This document shows, in pieces, positions 29,637 through 37,948 of a stretch of DNA of 64,000 bases (positions are counted from its first letter, which is position 1; every line of letters begins with the position of its first letter). The notes below the pieces were generated by a model. That model was given only the letters and a program-made list of their open reading frames with translations, searched no databases and had not been told where the DNA came from. The stretch is taken from assembly GCA_035556555.1 (NCBI GenBank), contig DATMES010000035.1, positions 90,492 through 154,491 of the forward strand, read 5' to 3'. Origin of the DNA: Frankiaceae bacterium. Its GTDB lineage: Bacteria; Actinomycetota; Actinomycetes; BP-191. Both the position numbers and the translations under genes were made by a program.

Positions 29637-31178
29637 TCACTGGTCGCGCGTGTAGATCAGGCTGCGCAGCGCCGTGGAGCCGGGCATCGTGCCCGCGTTG
29701 GCGACGTACGCGAAGTCCGCCGAGTTACCGCCTGCGTCGTCGACCAGGTAGAACGTCGCGTTCTTGTCCCAGCTCGTGTTGTAGATCTGCAGGTAGTAGT
29801 AGCGCCCGGGCGTGAGGAAGCAGTTCCAGTCCGGGATCGCCGTGGTGAAGACGTTGTCGAGCACCTGGATGCCGTGCTTCGAGCACACGTGCTGGTTGAC
29901 CTCGCGGTTCGCCCAGATGTGGAGATCGACGATGCAGTATCCGCATCCGGCGACGAACGCCACGCGGTCGAACATCGCCTTGCTCGCGACGAACGGCTGC
30001 GCCAGCCATCCTCGCGGCCGGAGCGTCACGCGGAGGTCGACGCCGGCGCGCGTGTGAGGGAGCGCGTTCCAGTTGTAGTCGAGCCGGGTGCGGTTCCACA
30101 GCGTGGCGCCGTTCGGCGTCGTCCTCGGCACCTCCCGCTCGTGCACGACGAAGTCCGGTGCCGCGAGAAGCCGCCAGTTCGTGTTGCCGCAGTACGGGTC
30201 GTACTTCGTCGTCGCGACGGGGAACGTGAACTGCCTGCCGTCGCGGTGGACGATCGGCCTGTTGAAGTACGCGCGCACGAGGTCGGTCGAGCACTGCGCG
30301 GTCAGGTCGACCTCCTTGATCTCGCTGAAGAAGCCGGAGTGCGCGATCGCGTTGCCGTTGATCCTGATGGTGGCGATCTGCCGGTCCACGCCGTCCCACA
30401 TCGCCCACACGGTGAAGTCGCCCGTGGTCGCGGTGTACGCCGTCCGCCAGGTGCGGACACGGATCCACTTGCCGGCGGGCAGGTCCGGGGCCGGCGTCGT
30501 CTTGGGGCCGGTGGGCTGGCCGTTGTTGTAGCCGCCGACGTTCATCCGCCACGTGCTGTCACCGGCGTCCTTGCCGCGTACCGGCCCGATGTGGATCGCA
30601 CTCCCGGCGGTCGTCGTGTCGTACTGCATCGCGTAGAACCAGAAGCACTCGAAGGAGTACCCCTCGTAGTCGCACTCGTTGACCTCGTTCTCCTGCGGAG
30701 CGTCCAGCCAGATCTGGTAGTCGCTCGCGTACACGTCGTTCGGGTGGTCGGTGAGGTGCAGCCCGTCGCTCTGGTAGCCGCCGTAGCCGGGGCTCTCGGC
30801 CATGAGCTGCCGGGAACCGTCGGTGTCGCGCGACGGCCCGCTCACGCCGGCCACCGCGGGCAGCGGTGGCAGGTCGGGCCTGACCGGCCGCGCGCGCTTG
30901 TCGCCGCGCGCCGTCCAGGCGCGGTCCGCTCGCCGCATCGCGGCGGCGACCTTGGCGTCGTACGCGGCGAGCGTGCGGCGGGCTTCGGCGCGCTCGGCCG
31001 CCGGCAGCCAGTCGAAGTCTGGCCTGCGCCTGCTGTCGGGCGGCAGCACAAGGGGCGCCTGCGCCTCGGGTGGCGCCGGCCGGCTGCTCGCCTCCGCCGG
31101 TGTGGCGACCGCGCCGGCGGCGGTCAGCAGCAGCGCGAGGCCGAGTCGCACGGACGTCCTGCGGGTTCCTCTTCCCAT
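29637..31178 (-). CDS. Large secreted protein of unknown function
   Basis: 513 aa from ATG 31178 (GGGGGA 7 nt upstream); ATG 31190 is an alternative. Signal peptide to about residue 30 (ATPAEASS). A Pro/Ala/Arg-rich propeptide-like stretch (about 35-110) precedes an aromatic-rich globular domain (YGGYQSDGLHLTDHPNDVY, WIRVRTWRTAYTATTGDFTV) suggesting a jelly-roll carbohydrate-binding fold. Eight or more cysteines, so disulfide-stabilised. No catalytic motif that I recognise. Confidence 0.78.
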   Translation of the reverse strand: MGRGTRRTSVRLGLALLLTAAGAVATPAEASSRPAPPEAQAPLVLPPDSRRRPDFDWLPAAERAEARRTLAAYDAKVAAAMRRADRAWTARGDKRARPVRPDLPPLPAVAGVSGPSRDTDGSRQLMAESPGYGGYQSDGLHLTDHPNDVYASDYQIWLDAPQENEVNECDYEGYSFECFWFYAMQYDTTTAGSAIHIGPVRGKDAGDSTWRMNVGGYNNGQPTGPKTTPAPDLPAGKWIRVRTWRTAYTATTGDFTVWAMWDGVDRQIATIRINGNAIAHSGFFSEIKEVDLTAQCSTDLVRAYFNRPIVHRDGRQFTFPVATTKYDPYCGNTNWRLLAAPDFVVHEREVPRTTPNGATLWNRTRLDYNWNALPHTRAGVDLRVTLRPRGWLAQPFVASKAMFDRVAFVAGCGYCIVDLHIWANREVNQHVCSKHGIQVLDNVFTTAIPDWNCFLTPGRYYYLQIYNTSWDKNATFYLVDDAGGNSADFAYVANAGTMPGSTALRSLIYTRDQ

Positions 31179-31348
31179 GTGATCCCCCACTCGGAAAGGA
31201 CCGGGATGGCGTCTCCGGTCCGAGGTGGTCCACTGTCCGCTCCCCGGGGACGTCGTAGGGGCGTTCTGCAGAACTGGGGGCTCGACCGGAGCGCCCGTTT
31301 CGCCTAGGTTTGCGTTCCCCCGACCCCCTCACGGAGGAGCCCCTCTCC

Positions 31349-31534
31349 ATGCGCAAGATCCTTGCTGGCGCTGCCCTGCTCGCGGTGCCGTTCGCCGGTG
31401 TCGTCGCGACCGACGCGGCGGCGTACTGCGACCCGAAGTACAAGCCGCTGTGCACCAACGACTGCCAGATGCGGCCGCCGACGATCGACCCGAAGGACCC
31501 GCTCGGCGACATCGTCCGCGCCTGCCCCGAGTAA
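31349..31534 (+). CDS. Small secreted four-cysteine protein, first of tandem pair
   Basis: 61 aa. ATG 31349 has GGAGGAG about 9 nt upstream. Signal peptide MRKILAGAALLAVPFAG..AAA, then a ~38-residue mature part with four cysteines (YCDPKYKPLCTNDC and RACPE at the end). The next gene encodes a close paralogue. Function unknown; the size and cysteines suggest a stable extracellular mini-protein. Confidence 0.75.
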   Translation: MRKILAGAALLAVPFAGVVATDAAAYCDPKYKPLCTNDCQMRPPTIDPKDPLGDIVRACPE

Positions 31535-31552
31535 CCCCAGGAGAGCCCCCTC

Positions 31553-31723
31553 ATGCGCAAGCTTCTTCTCGCCGCTCTCGTGGCGGTGCCGTTGGCGGCG
31601 CTCGCGCCGAACGCGTCGGCCGTCTGCGACCCGGACTTCCGGCCGATCTGCGTGAGCGAGTGCCTCACCCAGGTGCCGGACGTCCGCGACCCGCTCGGTC
31701 ACCTGCAGGCCTGCCCGCGTTAG
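31553..31723 (+). CDS. Small secreted four-cysteine protein, second of tandem pair
   Basis: 56 aa, 18 nt after the first copy, with AGGAGAG upstream. Signal peptide MRKLLLAALVAVPLAALAP, mature part VCDPDFRPICVSEC ... DPLGHLQACPR. Cysteine spacing (CDPx4-5C, C, then CPx at the end) equals the first copy, while other residues differ, so selection acts on the disulfide frame. A strong terminator closes the two-gene unit. Confidence 0.75.
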   Translation: MRKLLLAALVAVPLAALAPNASAVCDPDFRPICVSECLTQVPDVRDPLGHLQACPR

Positions 31724-31739
31724 CCGTCCGGCCGGCGAG

Positions 31740-31775
31740 AAGCCCCGCCCGGCGTGTGCCGGGCGGGGCTTCTTT
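31740..31775 (+). terminator. Intrinsic terminator after small secreted pair
   Basis: Perfect 14-bp stem AAGCCCCGCCCGGC / GCCGGGCGGGGCTT with loop GTGT, followed by CTTTC. It may also serve the convergent CHAP gene. Confidence 0.88.
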
Positions 31776-31788
31776 CGCGCGATGACCC

Positions 31789-33540
31789 TTAGACCGGCAG
31801 CGGGTCGTTGTCGACGATCGAGATCGTCGCGGCGTTGTCGGTGACGTTCACCGTGTCACTGCTGGCGATGGCCAGCGTGAACGTCTCCGTCAGCGGGTCG
31901 TGCAGAGCGTCATTGGTGATCGGGATCGCGATCACCTTGCTCGCCTCGCCGTTGAAGCTCAGCGTTCCCGTCTGCGCCGAGTAGTCCAGCCCGCCGGCCG
32001 ACGTCGCCGTGCCGTCCAGCGTGGAGTACGTGAGCGACCACGGGTACGAGACGCCGTGCGACATGGACACGGTGACGTACGCCATGCCGGCCGCTTCGTT
32101 GACCGTGACGTCCGAGACCCAGACGTCGGGGGTGAACCCGGTGTCGGAGTCGGGCGCCTCGGCCAGCGTCTGGCTCGACGACGCGGCGTACCGCGGCGTC
32201 GGGGAGATCGGCATGCCGTAGCCGACGAGCGCGCCGCCCCGCGACGTGAGCGGGTTGTAGAACGACGTGCGTACGACGGTGTCTGGGCCTTCGTTGCCGC
32301 CGACCGTGCGGATCCAGCCGTCGGCGCGTACGTCGATGACGATGTTGACGTGGCTCACGTTGCTGCTCTTCCAGATCGCGACGTCACCGATCTCGGGACG
32401 CGCGCTCCGGCCGCGGAAGCGGTTCTGCGCCTGCGCCTTGTCCCGGAACGCGCTGACTGCGGAGATCCACGACCAGTCCGTGACGCCGGACTTGATCCAC
32501 ACGTAGCTCGCGAAGTCCGCGCACCAGGCGCGGGTGACGTACGTGCCGTTGTGCGTGAAGTTGTGGTTGTTCTCGCTGGGTGTGTTGTAGCCGACCCACG
32601 AGTTCGCGCGGGTCACGATCGCCGAGCGCAGCGTCGCGGCCGCGGGGGTGCCGTTGCCGGTCGCGGGCTCTCCGCTGACCATCGAGCCCTGGAACGGCGC
32701 GCTGCCGAACGCGAACAGCCCGCCGTCCGCGGCCGCCATCCAGTAGCCGTTGCCGCCGGGGCCGGCGGCGATGCCGACGACCGGAGCGGCGAGCGCGATG
32801 CTGCCGGTGGAGCCATGGAAGCCGACGTTGAACGCGAAGATGCCGCCGTCGGAGCCGACGAGCCAATAGCCCTGGCCCGTGGGGTGTGCCGCGATGCCGA
32901 CGATGGGCTTGTTGAGCGGCTGGCCGCCCATGGAGCCGTGGAAGGCGACGTTGAACGCGAAGATGCCGCCGTCGGAGGCGACGAGCCAATAGCCCTGGCC
33001 GTTGGGGTGCGCGGCGATGCCGACGATGGGCTTGTTGAGCGTCGTGCCGCCCATCGAGCCGCGGAAGACCGCGTCACCGTAGGCGTAGATGCCGCCGTCC
33101 GCCCCCGCGAGCCAGTAGCCGGCGCCGGTCGGCGTCGTCGCCATGCCGATGATCGGCTTGTTCAGCGACTGCCCGGCCATCGACCCGCGGAAGACCGCGT
33201 CGCCGAACGCGAAGACGCCGCCGTCCGCGGCGACGAGGAAGTAGCCCGCCCCCGTCGGCGTGGCCGCCATGCCCACGATGGGCGCGTTCAGCGCGATGCC
33301 GCCCGTGGAGCCGTGGAACGTCGCGTTCCCGAACGAGAACACGCCGCCATCCCTGGCGTACATCCAGTAGCCGCCGCGGTCCGGCGTGGCGGTGACGCCG
33401 ACGATCGGCTGGTTGAGCGCTTCCGCGGGCCGCGCACCGGAGACGGTGAGCGAGACCAGGAGGAGCGCGAGGGCGACGAGCGTTCCGATCACTCGCCGGG
33501 TCGTGCGGGCGCTTCGTCGCGCCACGCAGATTTCAGACAT
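31789..33540 (-). CDS. Secreted six-repeat CHAP/Calx-beta protein (putative cell-wall amidase)
   Basis: 583 aa from ATG 33540. Signal peptide 1-42. Six tandem 41-42 residue repeats (starting near 43, 85, 127, 169, 210 and 251) of the type NKPIVGIAAHPTGQGYWLV then DGGIFAF and HGSMGG. A CHAP-type amidase region follows (Cys340 in RAWCADFASYVW, GDVAIW, His397 in SNVSHVNIVID), then a Calx-beta domain (about 472-580, ending ISIVDND). The architecture suggests a wall- or polysaccharide-bound peptidoglycan hydrolase. The mRNA start lies just behind a hairpin that includes its ribosome site. Confidence 0.88.
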   Translation of the reverse strand: MSEICVARRSARTTRRVIGTLVALALLLVSLTVSGARPAEALNQPIVGVTATPDRGGYWMYARDGGVFSFGNATFHGSTGGIALNAPIVGMAATPTGAGYFLVAADGGVFAFGDAVFRGSMAGQSLNKPIIGMATTPTGAGYWLAGADGGIYAYGDAVFRGSMGGTTLNKPIVGIAAHPNGQGYWLVASDGGIFAFNVAFHGSMGGQPLNKPIVGIAAHPTGQGYWLVGSDGGIFAFNVGFHGSTGSIALAAPVVGIAAGPGGNGYWMAAADGGLFAFGSAPFQGSMVSGEPATGNGTPAAATLRSAIVTRANSWVGYNTPSENNHNFTHNGTYVTRAWCADFASYVWIKSGVTDWSWISAVSAFRDKAQAQNRFRGRSARPEIGDVAIWKSSNVSHVNIVIDVRADGWIRTVGGNEGPDTVVRTSFYNPLTSRGGALVGYGMPISPTPRYAASSSQTLAEAPDSDTGFTPDVWVSDVTVNEAAGMAYVTVSMSHGVSYPWSLTYSTLDGTATSAGGLDYSAQTGTLSFNGEASKVIAIPITNDALHDPLTETFTLAIASSDTVNVTDNAATISIVDNDPLPV

Positions 33541-33543
33541 GCG

Positions 33544-33564
33544 AAAATCCCCCCTAGGGATTTT
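33544..33564 (-). promoter_or_regulatory. Hairpin masking the ribosome site of the CHAP gene
   Basis: In the mRNA sense, AAAATCCC and GGGATTTT pair perfectly around TAGGG, ending 3 nt before the start codon. The only purine-rich ribosome-binding run (GGGGGGA) lies in the loop and right arm. Upstream the leader has two further hairpins (GCCGTGTC/GACACGGC and CCGCCGA/TCGGCGG). This suggests control of translation by RNA structure. Confidence 0.55.
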
Positions 33565-33716
33565 GAGAGCCGTGTCGTGGACACGGCAAGCCGCCGAGAT
33601 TCGGCGGGTACCCCCTGACAACGCGCCACCGCACAATGCGGTGCGGAGCACTTTCCTCCATCGTCGTCTGCCGAAAACGTGACGGCAATTACTCAGGCCG
33701 AACGTGCAGGTGCCCG

Positions 33717-34517
33717 CTAGGTCAGGCGCTCCGTCAGGAAGGTGATGACGTCGCCGAACGCCTGCTCCAGGCGCGCGGCGGCGGCACTGCCCGCCGGGTA
33801 GTTCGCGGGGGCGACCGCGAGCACCGAGTGGTCGCTCGCCGCGAACCCGAACTCGTTGTCCGGGTACGACGGCAGCTCGTCGATCGTGACGTTCTCCGTG
33901 CCGAACTTCTGCTTGATGGCCTGGAGGCGTCGCCGCGGGCTCGTCCTGTCCTCGGTGAAGCGGGCGACGTAGATCCCGGTGTCGCCTGTCGCGAGCCTGG
34001 CCTCGAGGTCCTCGACATCTTTGCGGTCGAGGCCCAGGTCGCCCGCGCACCAGGGCTTCAGCGGTGCGTACGGCAGGCTCGGCTGCGCCGCGACGCCCGC
34101 CAGCACGGGCTCGTCCGCGGCCAGCGCCAGCGCGAACCCGCCGCTGAAGCACATGCCGACCACGCCCGCGCCGCGCGTGCCGGCCTTGTCGGTGGCGTAC
34201 CGCGCGAGCGCCCGTAGCGGTGTGACGATTGGCGACGTCGCGCCGCTCTTCAGCAGGTGGATCTCGCGGGAGACGCAGACCCCGAGCGCCGCTTTCAGCA
34301 TGTCGCCACGTGACGTCGCGGGTGCGGGGCCGGAGAGGACCGGCAGGTACACCGTGAAGCCGCTGTCGACCACGCGGCGGGCGAACGCGAGCGCCGGCGG
34401 CGTGAGGCCCATGAGCTCGTGCAGCACGAGGACCGGCGGGCCGCTGCCGTCGGTGTAGACCGGCCACGGCGCACCCGCGTCGCGGTCCAGCAGGAAGCCG
34501 CTGACCTCGTCCGTCAT
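33717..34517 (-). CDS. Dienelactone hydrolase-family protein
   Basis: 266 aa alpha/beta hydrolase. The nucleophile elbow is GMCFSGG with Cys123, as in dienelactone hydrolases. The conserved LHELMG (Glu34) matches the HE motif of the family, and a C-terminal SDHSVLAV supplies the candidate His. Inserts around 130-200 make it longer than the classical 235-residue enzymes. Cytosolic; substrate unknown. Upstream (34518-34798) is a 281-nt divergent spacer in which I see no distinct element. Confidence 0.85.
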   Translation of the reverse strand: MTDEVSGFLLDRDAGAPWPVYTDGSGPPVLVLHELMGLTPPALAFARRVVDSGFTVYLPVLSGPAPATSRGDMLKAALGVCVSREIHLLKSGATSPIVTPLRALARYATDKAGTRGAGVVGMCFSGGFALALAADEPVLAGVAAQPSLPYAPLKPWCAGDLGLDRKDVEDLEARLATGDTGIYVARFTEDRTSPRRRLQAIKQKFGTENVTIDELPSYPDNEFGFAASDHSVLAVAPANYPAGSAAAARLEQAFGDVITFLTERLT

Positions 34518-34798
34518 GCCGCGACCGTACGACGGCCAGCCCGAAAACTGTCACACCCCGTTTCGAGGACCGGCCGGTTCTGAGCCTGATGGCGCGCCCG
34601 GCCTGGTCTTGTAGGAGTCCGTTCGTGCGGGGGAGGTCCGGTAGTTTCCGGGATCGCGGGTCGTGTCCCTGCTCGACCACCGCTCGCGCGCCCACGACGC
34701 TGAAGCGCGCGTTCTCTCCCACCTGACGCGGAATCGCCCCCGCCGCAAAGACGCCACCTGGCACCTGCCGGGCGGTCCCTACAGAACGAGGAGCACAC

Positions 34799-36247
34799 AT
34801 GCGGCGTATCGCACGCCCGCCCCTACAGCGCCTGATCGTCATGGCATCGGCCACCACGGCCGCTGCCGTGCTCGGGTCGCTGCTGAACGCCCACCACGCC
34901 GCAGCCGTTCGCGACCCGAACATGCTCGCCACGCGGGCCACCTTTCCGGGCGGCGCACCCGCCCCCGGAGCCGAGTTCACGCTGCGCGCGCAGCCCGACC
35001 CGGTCCTGCCTACTGCGCCCGTCACGGACCCGGCGAACGACGCCCGGCTCATGCCGGAGCAGGTTGCCGGGACTGGCGTCGCCGACGCGAACGGCTACGT
35101 CACGATGGCCGTTCAGGAGACGCCCGCACTCGTCGCCCTTGCCCGCGAGCAGGGCGGCGTGGTGAAGGCGGTTCTCGGCACCACCGCCCAGCAGGACGTG
35201 GGCGGCGTGCCCGTCTACTTCAAGGTCGTCTCCCCCGTCTCGCTCCGCTACGACGAGACGGCGCGCGAGTTCCTGGTGCCCGAGGTCGGGTACCAGGGGG
35301 TGCTCCCGATGCCCGAGTACGACGCCACGATCCTCCAGCAGCTAGGGGAGAAGACTCTGGCCGAGGTAGGCGTGCTGGCCGGCATGGCCGATCCCGTCGT
35401 CGCCAAGGCAGCCGTGGCGTTGCAGCAGGCGATGAACGAAGAGGGGTTCGTCACCGACAACGAGTTGCTCGCCTACAACATCCACACGGCGGACGGCATG
35501 GTGACCTGGCTGACGTATTCGGCGCAGAACATCGCCGTGCGCGAGACCGACGACTACGACGTCTACCAGATCCTCCCCTTGACGTCGGGCGGCTTTCCTG
35601 CCGTCGACACCACCGACACGGGTGACGCGATCGACAGTGTGAGCGGCATCGTGGGTCTCGACAGCCAGACCAAGTCGGAGCGCGGCTACTGGTCGAACCA
35701 CCACGGCGACTGCTACGCCATCGTCGGCCCGCGCAAGGGCGCGGACGAGCGCTGGCAACGGACGATGTGCTACGCCGTCGACCACCAGGAGATGGACACG
35801 ACCAAGGGCACGTCCTACTGGCAGTTCCGCCAGCGCGCCAGCGGCACCAGCCTCAACGGCTGGGACATGCTGCGCCTCTGGGTCCACGGCCAGCCCTACT
35901 ACCACGGCACCGCGCCGATGAGCATTGACGGCATCCCCGAGCCGAACACGACCGACACGAAGGACGAAGGCCCCTGCGACACCGTTACGCACACGATCTC
36001 CGCCGAGTCGGGATCGCCCATCAAGTTCGGCTACTCGCGGTCCTGGGAGAAGGTCATCTGTAACACTTCGTGGTACGGCCCGGTGTCGGGCAAGACCGCC
36101 CCTGGTGACTGGGCGTCGTACTGGCGGCACTCCAGCGGCATCGGCTCCGGCACCTTCCGGCTGGTCCGCCTGGTCACGCCGGTCCGCACGCCGACCAAGG
36201 AAGGCACGCCGATCTGGAACATCCTCAGCGGTCAGTGGGTGGACTAG
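34799..36247 (+). CDS. Secreted protein of unknown function, atypical composition
   Basis: 482 aa. ATG with GAGGAG 6 nt upstream. Signal peptide to about residue 37 (HHAAAVRD). The mature part has an N-terminal beta-rich region (ATFPGGAPAPGAEFTL, GVADANGYVTM) resembling a carboxypeptidase-regulatory-like sandwich, then a Tyr/Trp-rich region with few cysteines (GDCYAIVG, TMCYAV, GPCDTV, VICNTS). I do not recognise it. Third positions are less strictly G/C than in neighbours (GCCTAC, CTAGGG), suggesting acquisition. Lies on the 3' side of tRNA-Ser(CGA). Confidence 0.75.
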   Translation: MRRIARPPLQRLIVMASATTAAAVLGSLLNAHHAAAVRDPNMLATRATFPGGAPAPGAEFTLRAQPDPVLPTAPVTDPANDARLMPEQVAGTGVADANGYVTMAVQETPALVALAREQGGVVKAVLGTTAQQDVGGVPVYFKVVSPVSLRYDETAREFLVPEVGYQGVLPMPEYDATILQQLGEKTLAEVGVLAGMADPVVAKAAVALQQAMNEEGFVTDNELLAYNIHTADGMVTWLTYSAQNIAVRETDDYDVYQILPLTSGGFPAVDTTDTGDAIDSVSGIVGLDSQTKSERGYWSNHHGDCYAIVGPRKGADERWQRTMCYAVDHQEMDTTKGTSYWQFRQRASGTSLNGWDMLRLWVHGQPYYHGTAPMSIDGIPEPNTTDTKDEGPCDTVTHTISAESGSPIKFGYSRSWEKVICNTSWYGPVSGKTAPGDWASYWRHSSGIGSGTFRLVRLVTPVRTPTKEGTPIWNILSGQWVD

Positions 36248-36739
36248 CTGAACCCGCGATGGCTGGCAGCGGGCGCGGCGGCGGTCATCGCCGCCGCCGC
36301 GTCCGTGGGCGTCCTCACCCGGCCTGGCAACCGCCGGATCGGCGTGGCGCCCCGGCCCGCCGACGAGGCGGTGCGCGCCCTGCTGCTGGAGAAGTGGCGG
36401 CAGGCGCGCGACGGCGGCGTGGAGGCGTTCTGCGCCGACGTTGCCGAGCAGTCGGTGTGCGCCGAGGACTGGCACGCGGCGGGCGGCGCCGAGCAGGTCC
36501 CGCGCACCCCGCCGCGCGTCGTCGCCAGCGAAGCCGGGGGCGGCAAGCGATGGCTCACCGTCTGTGGCACCACAGGCACCGGACGCGCGTACGAAGGCTC
36601 GTTCGTCGCCGTCCTCGTTGACGGCCGGACCGTCGCGGAACTGCCGGTGTTCTGGAACGGGCGGCGATTCTCGGGAGTGTTCAGCGAAAGCGAGGCGCCC
36701 ACGACCACCAGCGCGTCGCGGGCGCCGTCGCCCTGTTGA
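36248..36739 (+). CDS. Membrane-anchored small protein, apparent CTG start
   Basis: 163 aa if translation begins at CTG 36248, directly after the preceding TAG, with GGTGGA 5 nt upstream. This start restores an N-terminal membrane helix (WLAAGAAAVIAAAASVGVLT); the only conventional start, GTG 36305, would remove most of it. The rest is extracytoplasmic with four cysteines (AFCADV, SVCAED, TVCGTT, final Cys). Tight coupling to the secreted protein suggests a shared job at the surface. Function unknown. Confidence 0.6.
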   Translation: MNPRWLAAGAAAVIAAAASVGVLTRPGNRRIGVAPRPADEAVRALLLEKWRQARDGGVEAFCADVAEQSVCAEDWHAAGGAEQVPRTPPRVVASEAGGGKRWLTVCGTTGTGRAYEGSFVAVLVDGRTVAELPVFWNGRRFSGVFSESEAPTTTSASRAPSPC

Positions 36740-36852
36740 AGAACGGCTGTCGATACCACGGGGCGGCACCTTGGTCTGGGCGCGGCTGCCAAAGAGGTCT
36801 CGACCGGAAGACTCGCACCATCGACCGGGTCGCATGGGAACATCCGCAGGCG

Positions 36853-37047
36853 ATGGCCAACTCATTGCGTGTCGGAACGAAGGTGCGCGTGCCCTGGGGC
36901 CTCGACAACGATGTCCAAGGGACCGTCGTCGAGGTGTGGGGCGACCCGCCCGCGCAGGTCCGCGTGCAACTGGACATCGCGTCGGATGACGACTTCGCCG
37001 AGCCGATCGTCATCCTGCTCTCGCCGGCGATGCTCAGCGCTGCCTAA
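36853..37047 (+). CDS. Small SH3-like/KOW-like protein
   Basis: 64 aa from ATG 36853 (MANSLRVGTKVRVPWGLD). The pattern VPWG..DVQGTVVEVWGDPPAQVRVQLD suggests a small beta-barrel as in KOW/agenet-type modules; I recall similar short actinobacterial proteins but no function. The frame is open from 36736 without a convincing start. No strong ribosome site is visible. Confidence 0.55.
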   Translation: MANSLRVGTKVRVPWGLDNDVQGTVVEVWGDPPAQVRVQLDIASDDDFAEPIVILLSPAMLSAA

Positions 37048-37351
37048 GCGATCACGCCGTCGATCTACGGGATCACGCGGGCGGCGTACCCGGAGATCTT
37101 CGGTGGTTTCGCGAACGTGAAAGTCGGCGGCATAGGAGTGACGCTCGGATACCCGAATCATCCTGGCAGGTAAATCGTGCCAACGGCCAGATCAAAGCAA
37201 GCGGCCACGGATAATAGCGGTGGCTGTGCCGAAGAAGGACCCTATCAAGCTGTACGCAAACGCTCGCGTCGCTGACGCACTTGCGGAACCTACTGAGGAC
37301 ATGACGCTGTACCACGGCGCCCGCCGACCTGCGGCTACCCAGTCAAAGCGT
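37048..37351 (+). other. Gene-poor tail of atypical segment beside tRNA-Ser
   Basis: No complete gene is convincing. Directly after the TAA of the small protein the same frame remains open for 40 codons (ITPSIYGITRAAYPEIFGG...) without a start codon. Further on, GTG 37220 opens a frame (VPKKDPIKLYANARVADAL) that runs into the antisense of the tRNA after about 43 codons. Base composition is visibly lower in GC than in the flanks. Both look like remnants, consistent with an old insertion next to the tRNA 3' end. Confidence 0.35.
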
Positions 37352-37441
37352 TGGCGGTGGAGGTGGGATTTGAACCCACGGACGGCTTGCACCGTCACAC
37401 GCTTTCGAGGCGTGCGCGCTCGGCCACTACGCGACTCCACC
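37352..37441 (-). tRNA. tRNA-Ser (CGA)
   Basis: Minus strand: acceptor GGTGGAG (37441-37435) pairs with CTCCACC (37362-37356). The anticodon loop CTCGAAA gives CGA. Long variable arm (GACGGTGCAAGCCGTC). CCA is encoded at 37354-37352. Its 3' end faces the atypical segment 34.8-37.35 kb. Confidence 0.95.
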
Positions 37442-37459
37442 GCCGGGCAGCCTACCGGG

Positions 37460-37942
37460 TCAGCCGGGCAGCCCGCGATGCGGACCGAAGAACGCCCGCA
37501 GCACCTCGCCGCACTCCTCGGCGAGGACACCGCCCACGACCTCCGGCCGGTGGTTGAGTCGCGGGTCCCGTACGACGTCCCACAACGACCCCACGGCCCC
37601 CGCCTTCGGGTCGACCGCGCCGTACACGACCCGGTCCACCCGGGCCAGCACCGCAGCCCCCGCACACATCGTGCAGGGCTCCAACGACACCACGAGCGAG
37701 CTGCCTGACAGCCGCCACGACCCCACGACGACGGCCGCCTCGCGCAACGCCAGCACCTCGGCGTGCGCGGTCGGGTCGCCCCGCACCTCCCGCTCGTTGT
37801 GCCCCCGCCCGATCACGTCGCCCGAGGGACCGACAACGACAGCCCCCACCGGTACGTCACCATGCTCGAGCGCCAGCCGGCCCTCGGCCAGCGCGGAGCG
37901 CATCGCCTCCACGTCGCCAGGGCGAGCGCCGCCGTACGGCAT
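37460..37942 (-). CDS. tadA: tRNA-specific adenosine deaminase
   Basis: Converts A34 to inosine in tRNA-Arg(ACG). 160 aa. Zinc-dependent deaminase motifs: HAE at 60-62 (catalytic Glu62) and PCTMC (Cys90, Cys93). The SLWDVVRDPRLNHRPEV region before the C-terminus is typical of TadA rather than free-nucleoside deaminases. Followed by the tRNA-Ser gene and preceded by two TadA-associated genes in the same direction, with 6 nt to the nearest, so probably one operon. Confidence 0.95.
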   Translation of the reverse strand: MPYGGARPGDVEAMRSALAEGRLALEHGDVPVGAVVVGPSGDVIGRGHNEREVRGDPTAHAEVLALREAAVVVGSWRLSGSSLVVSLEPCTMCAGAAVLARVDRVVYGAVDPKAGAVGSLWDVVRDPRLNHRPEVVGGVLAEECGEVLRAFFGPHRGLPG

Positions 37943-37948
37943 GCGCGC

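Noticed and set aside
33541..33716. c-di-AMP (ydaO) or other known riboswitch upstream of the CHAP gene
   Set aside because: GGGGTACCCGCCGAATC is only loosely similar to parts of that motif; required paired blocks were not found by eye. Kept as an unassigned structured leader.
37220..37708. 162-codon plus-strand frame crossing tRNA-Ser and tadA
   Set aside because: Only about 43 codons precede the antisense tRNA; beyond that it is the shadow of tadA. At most a remnant.
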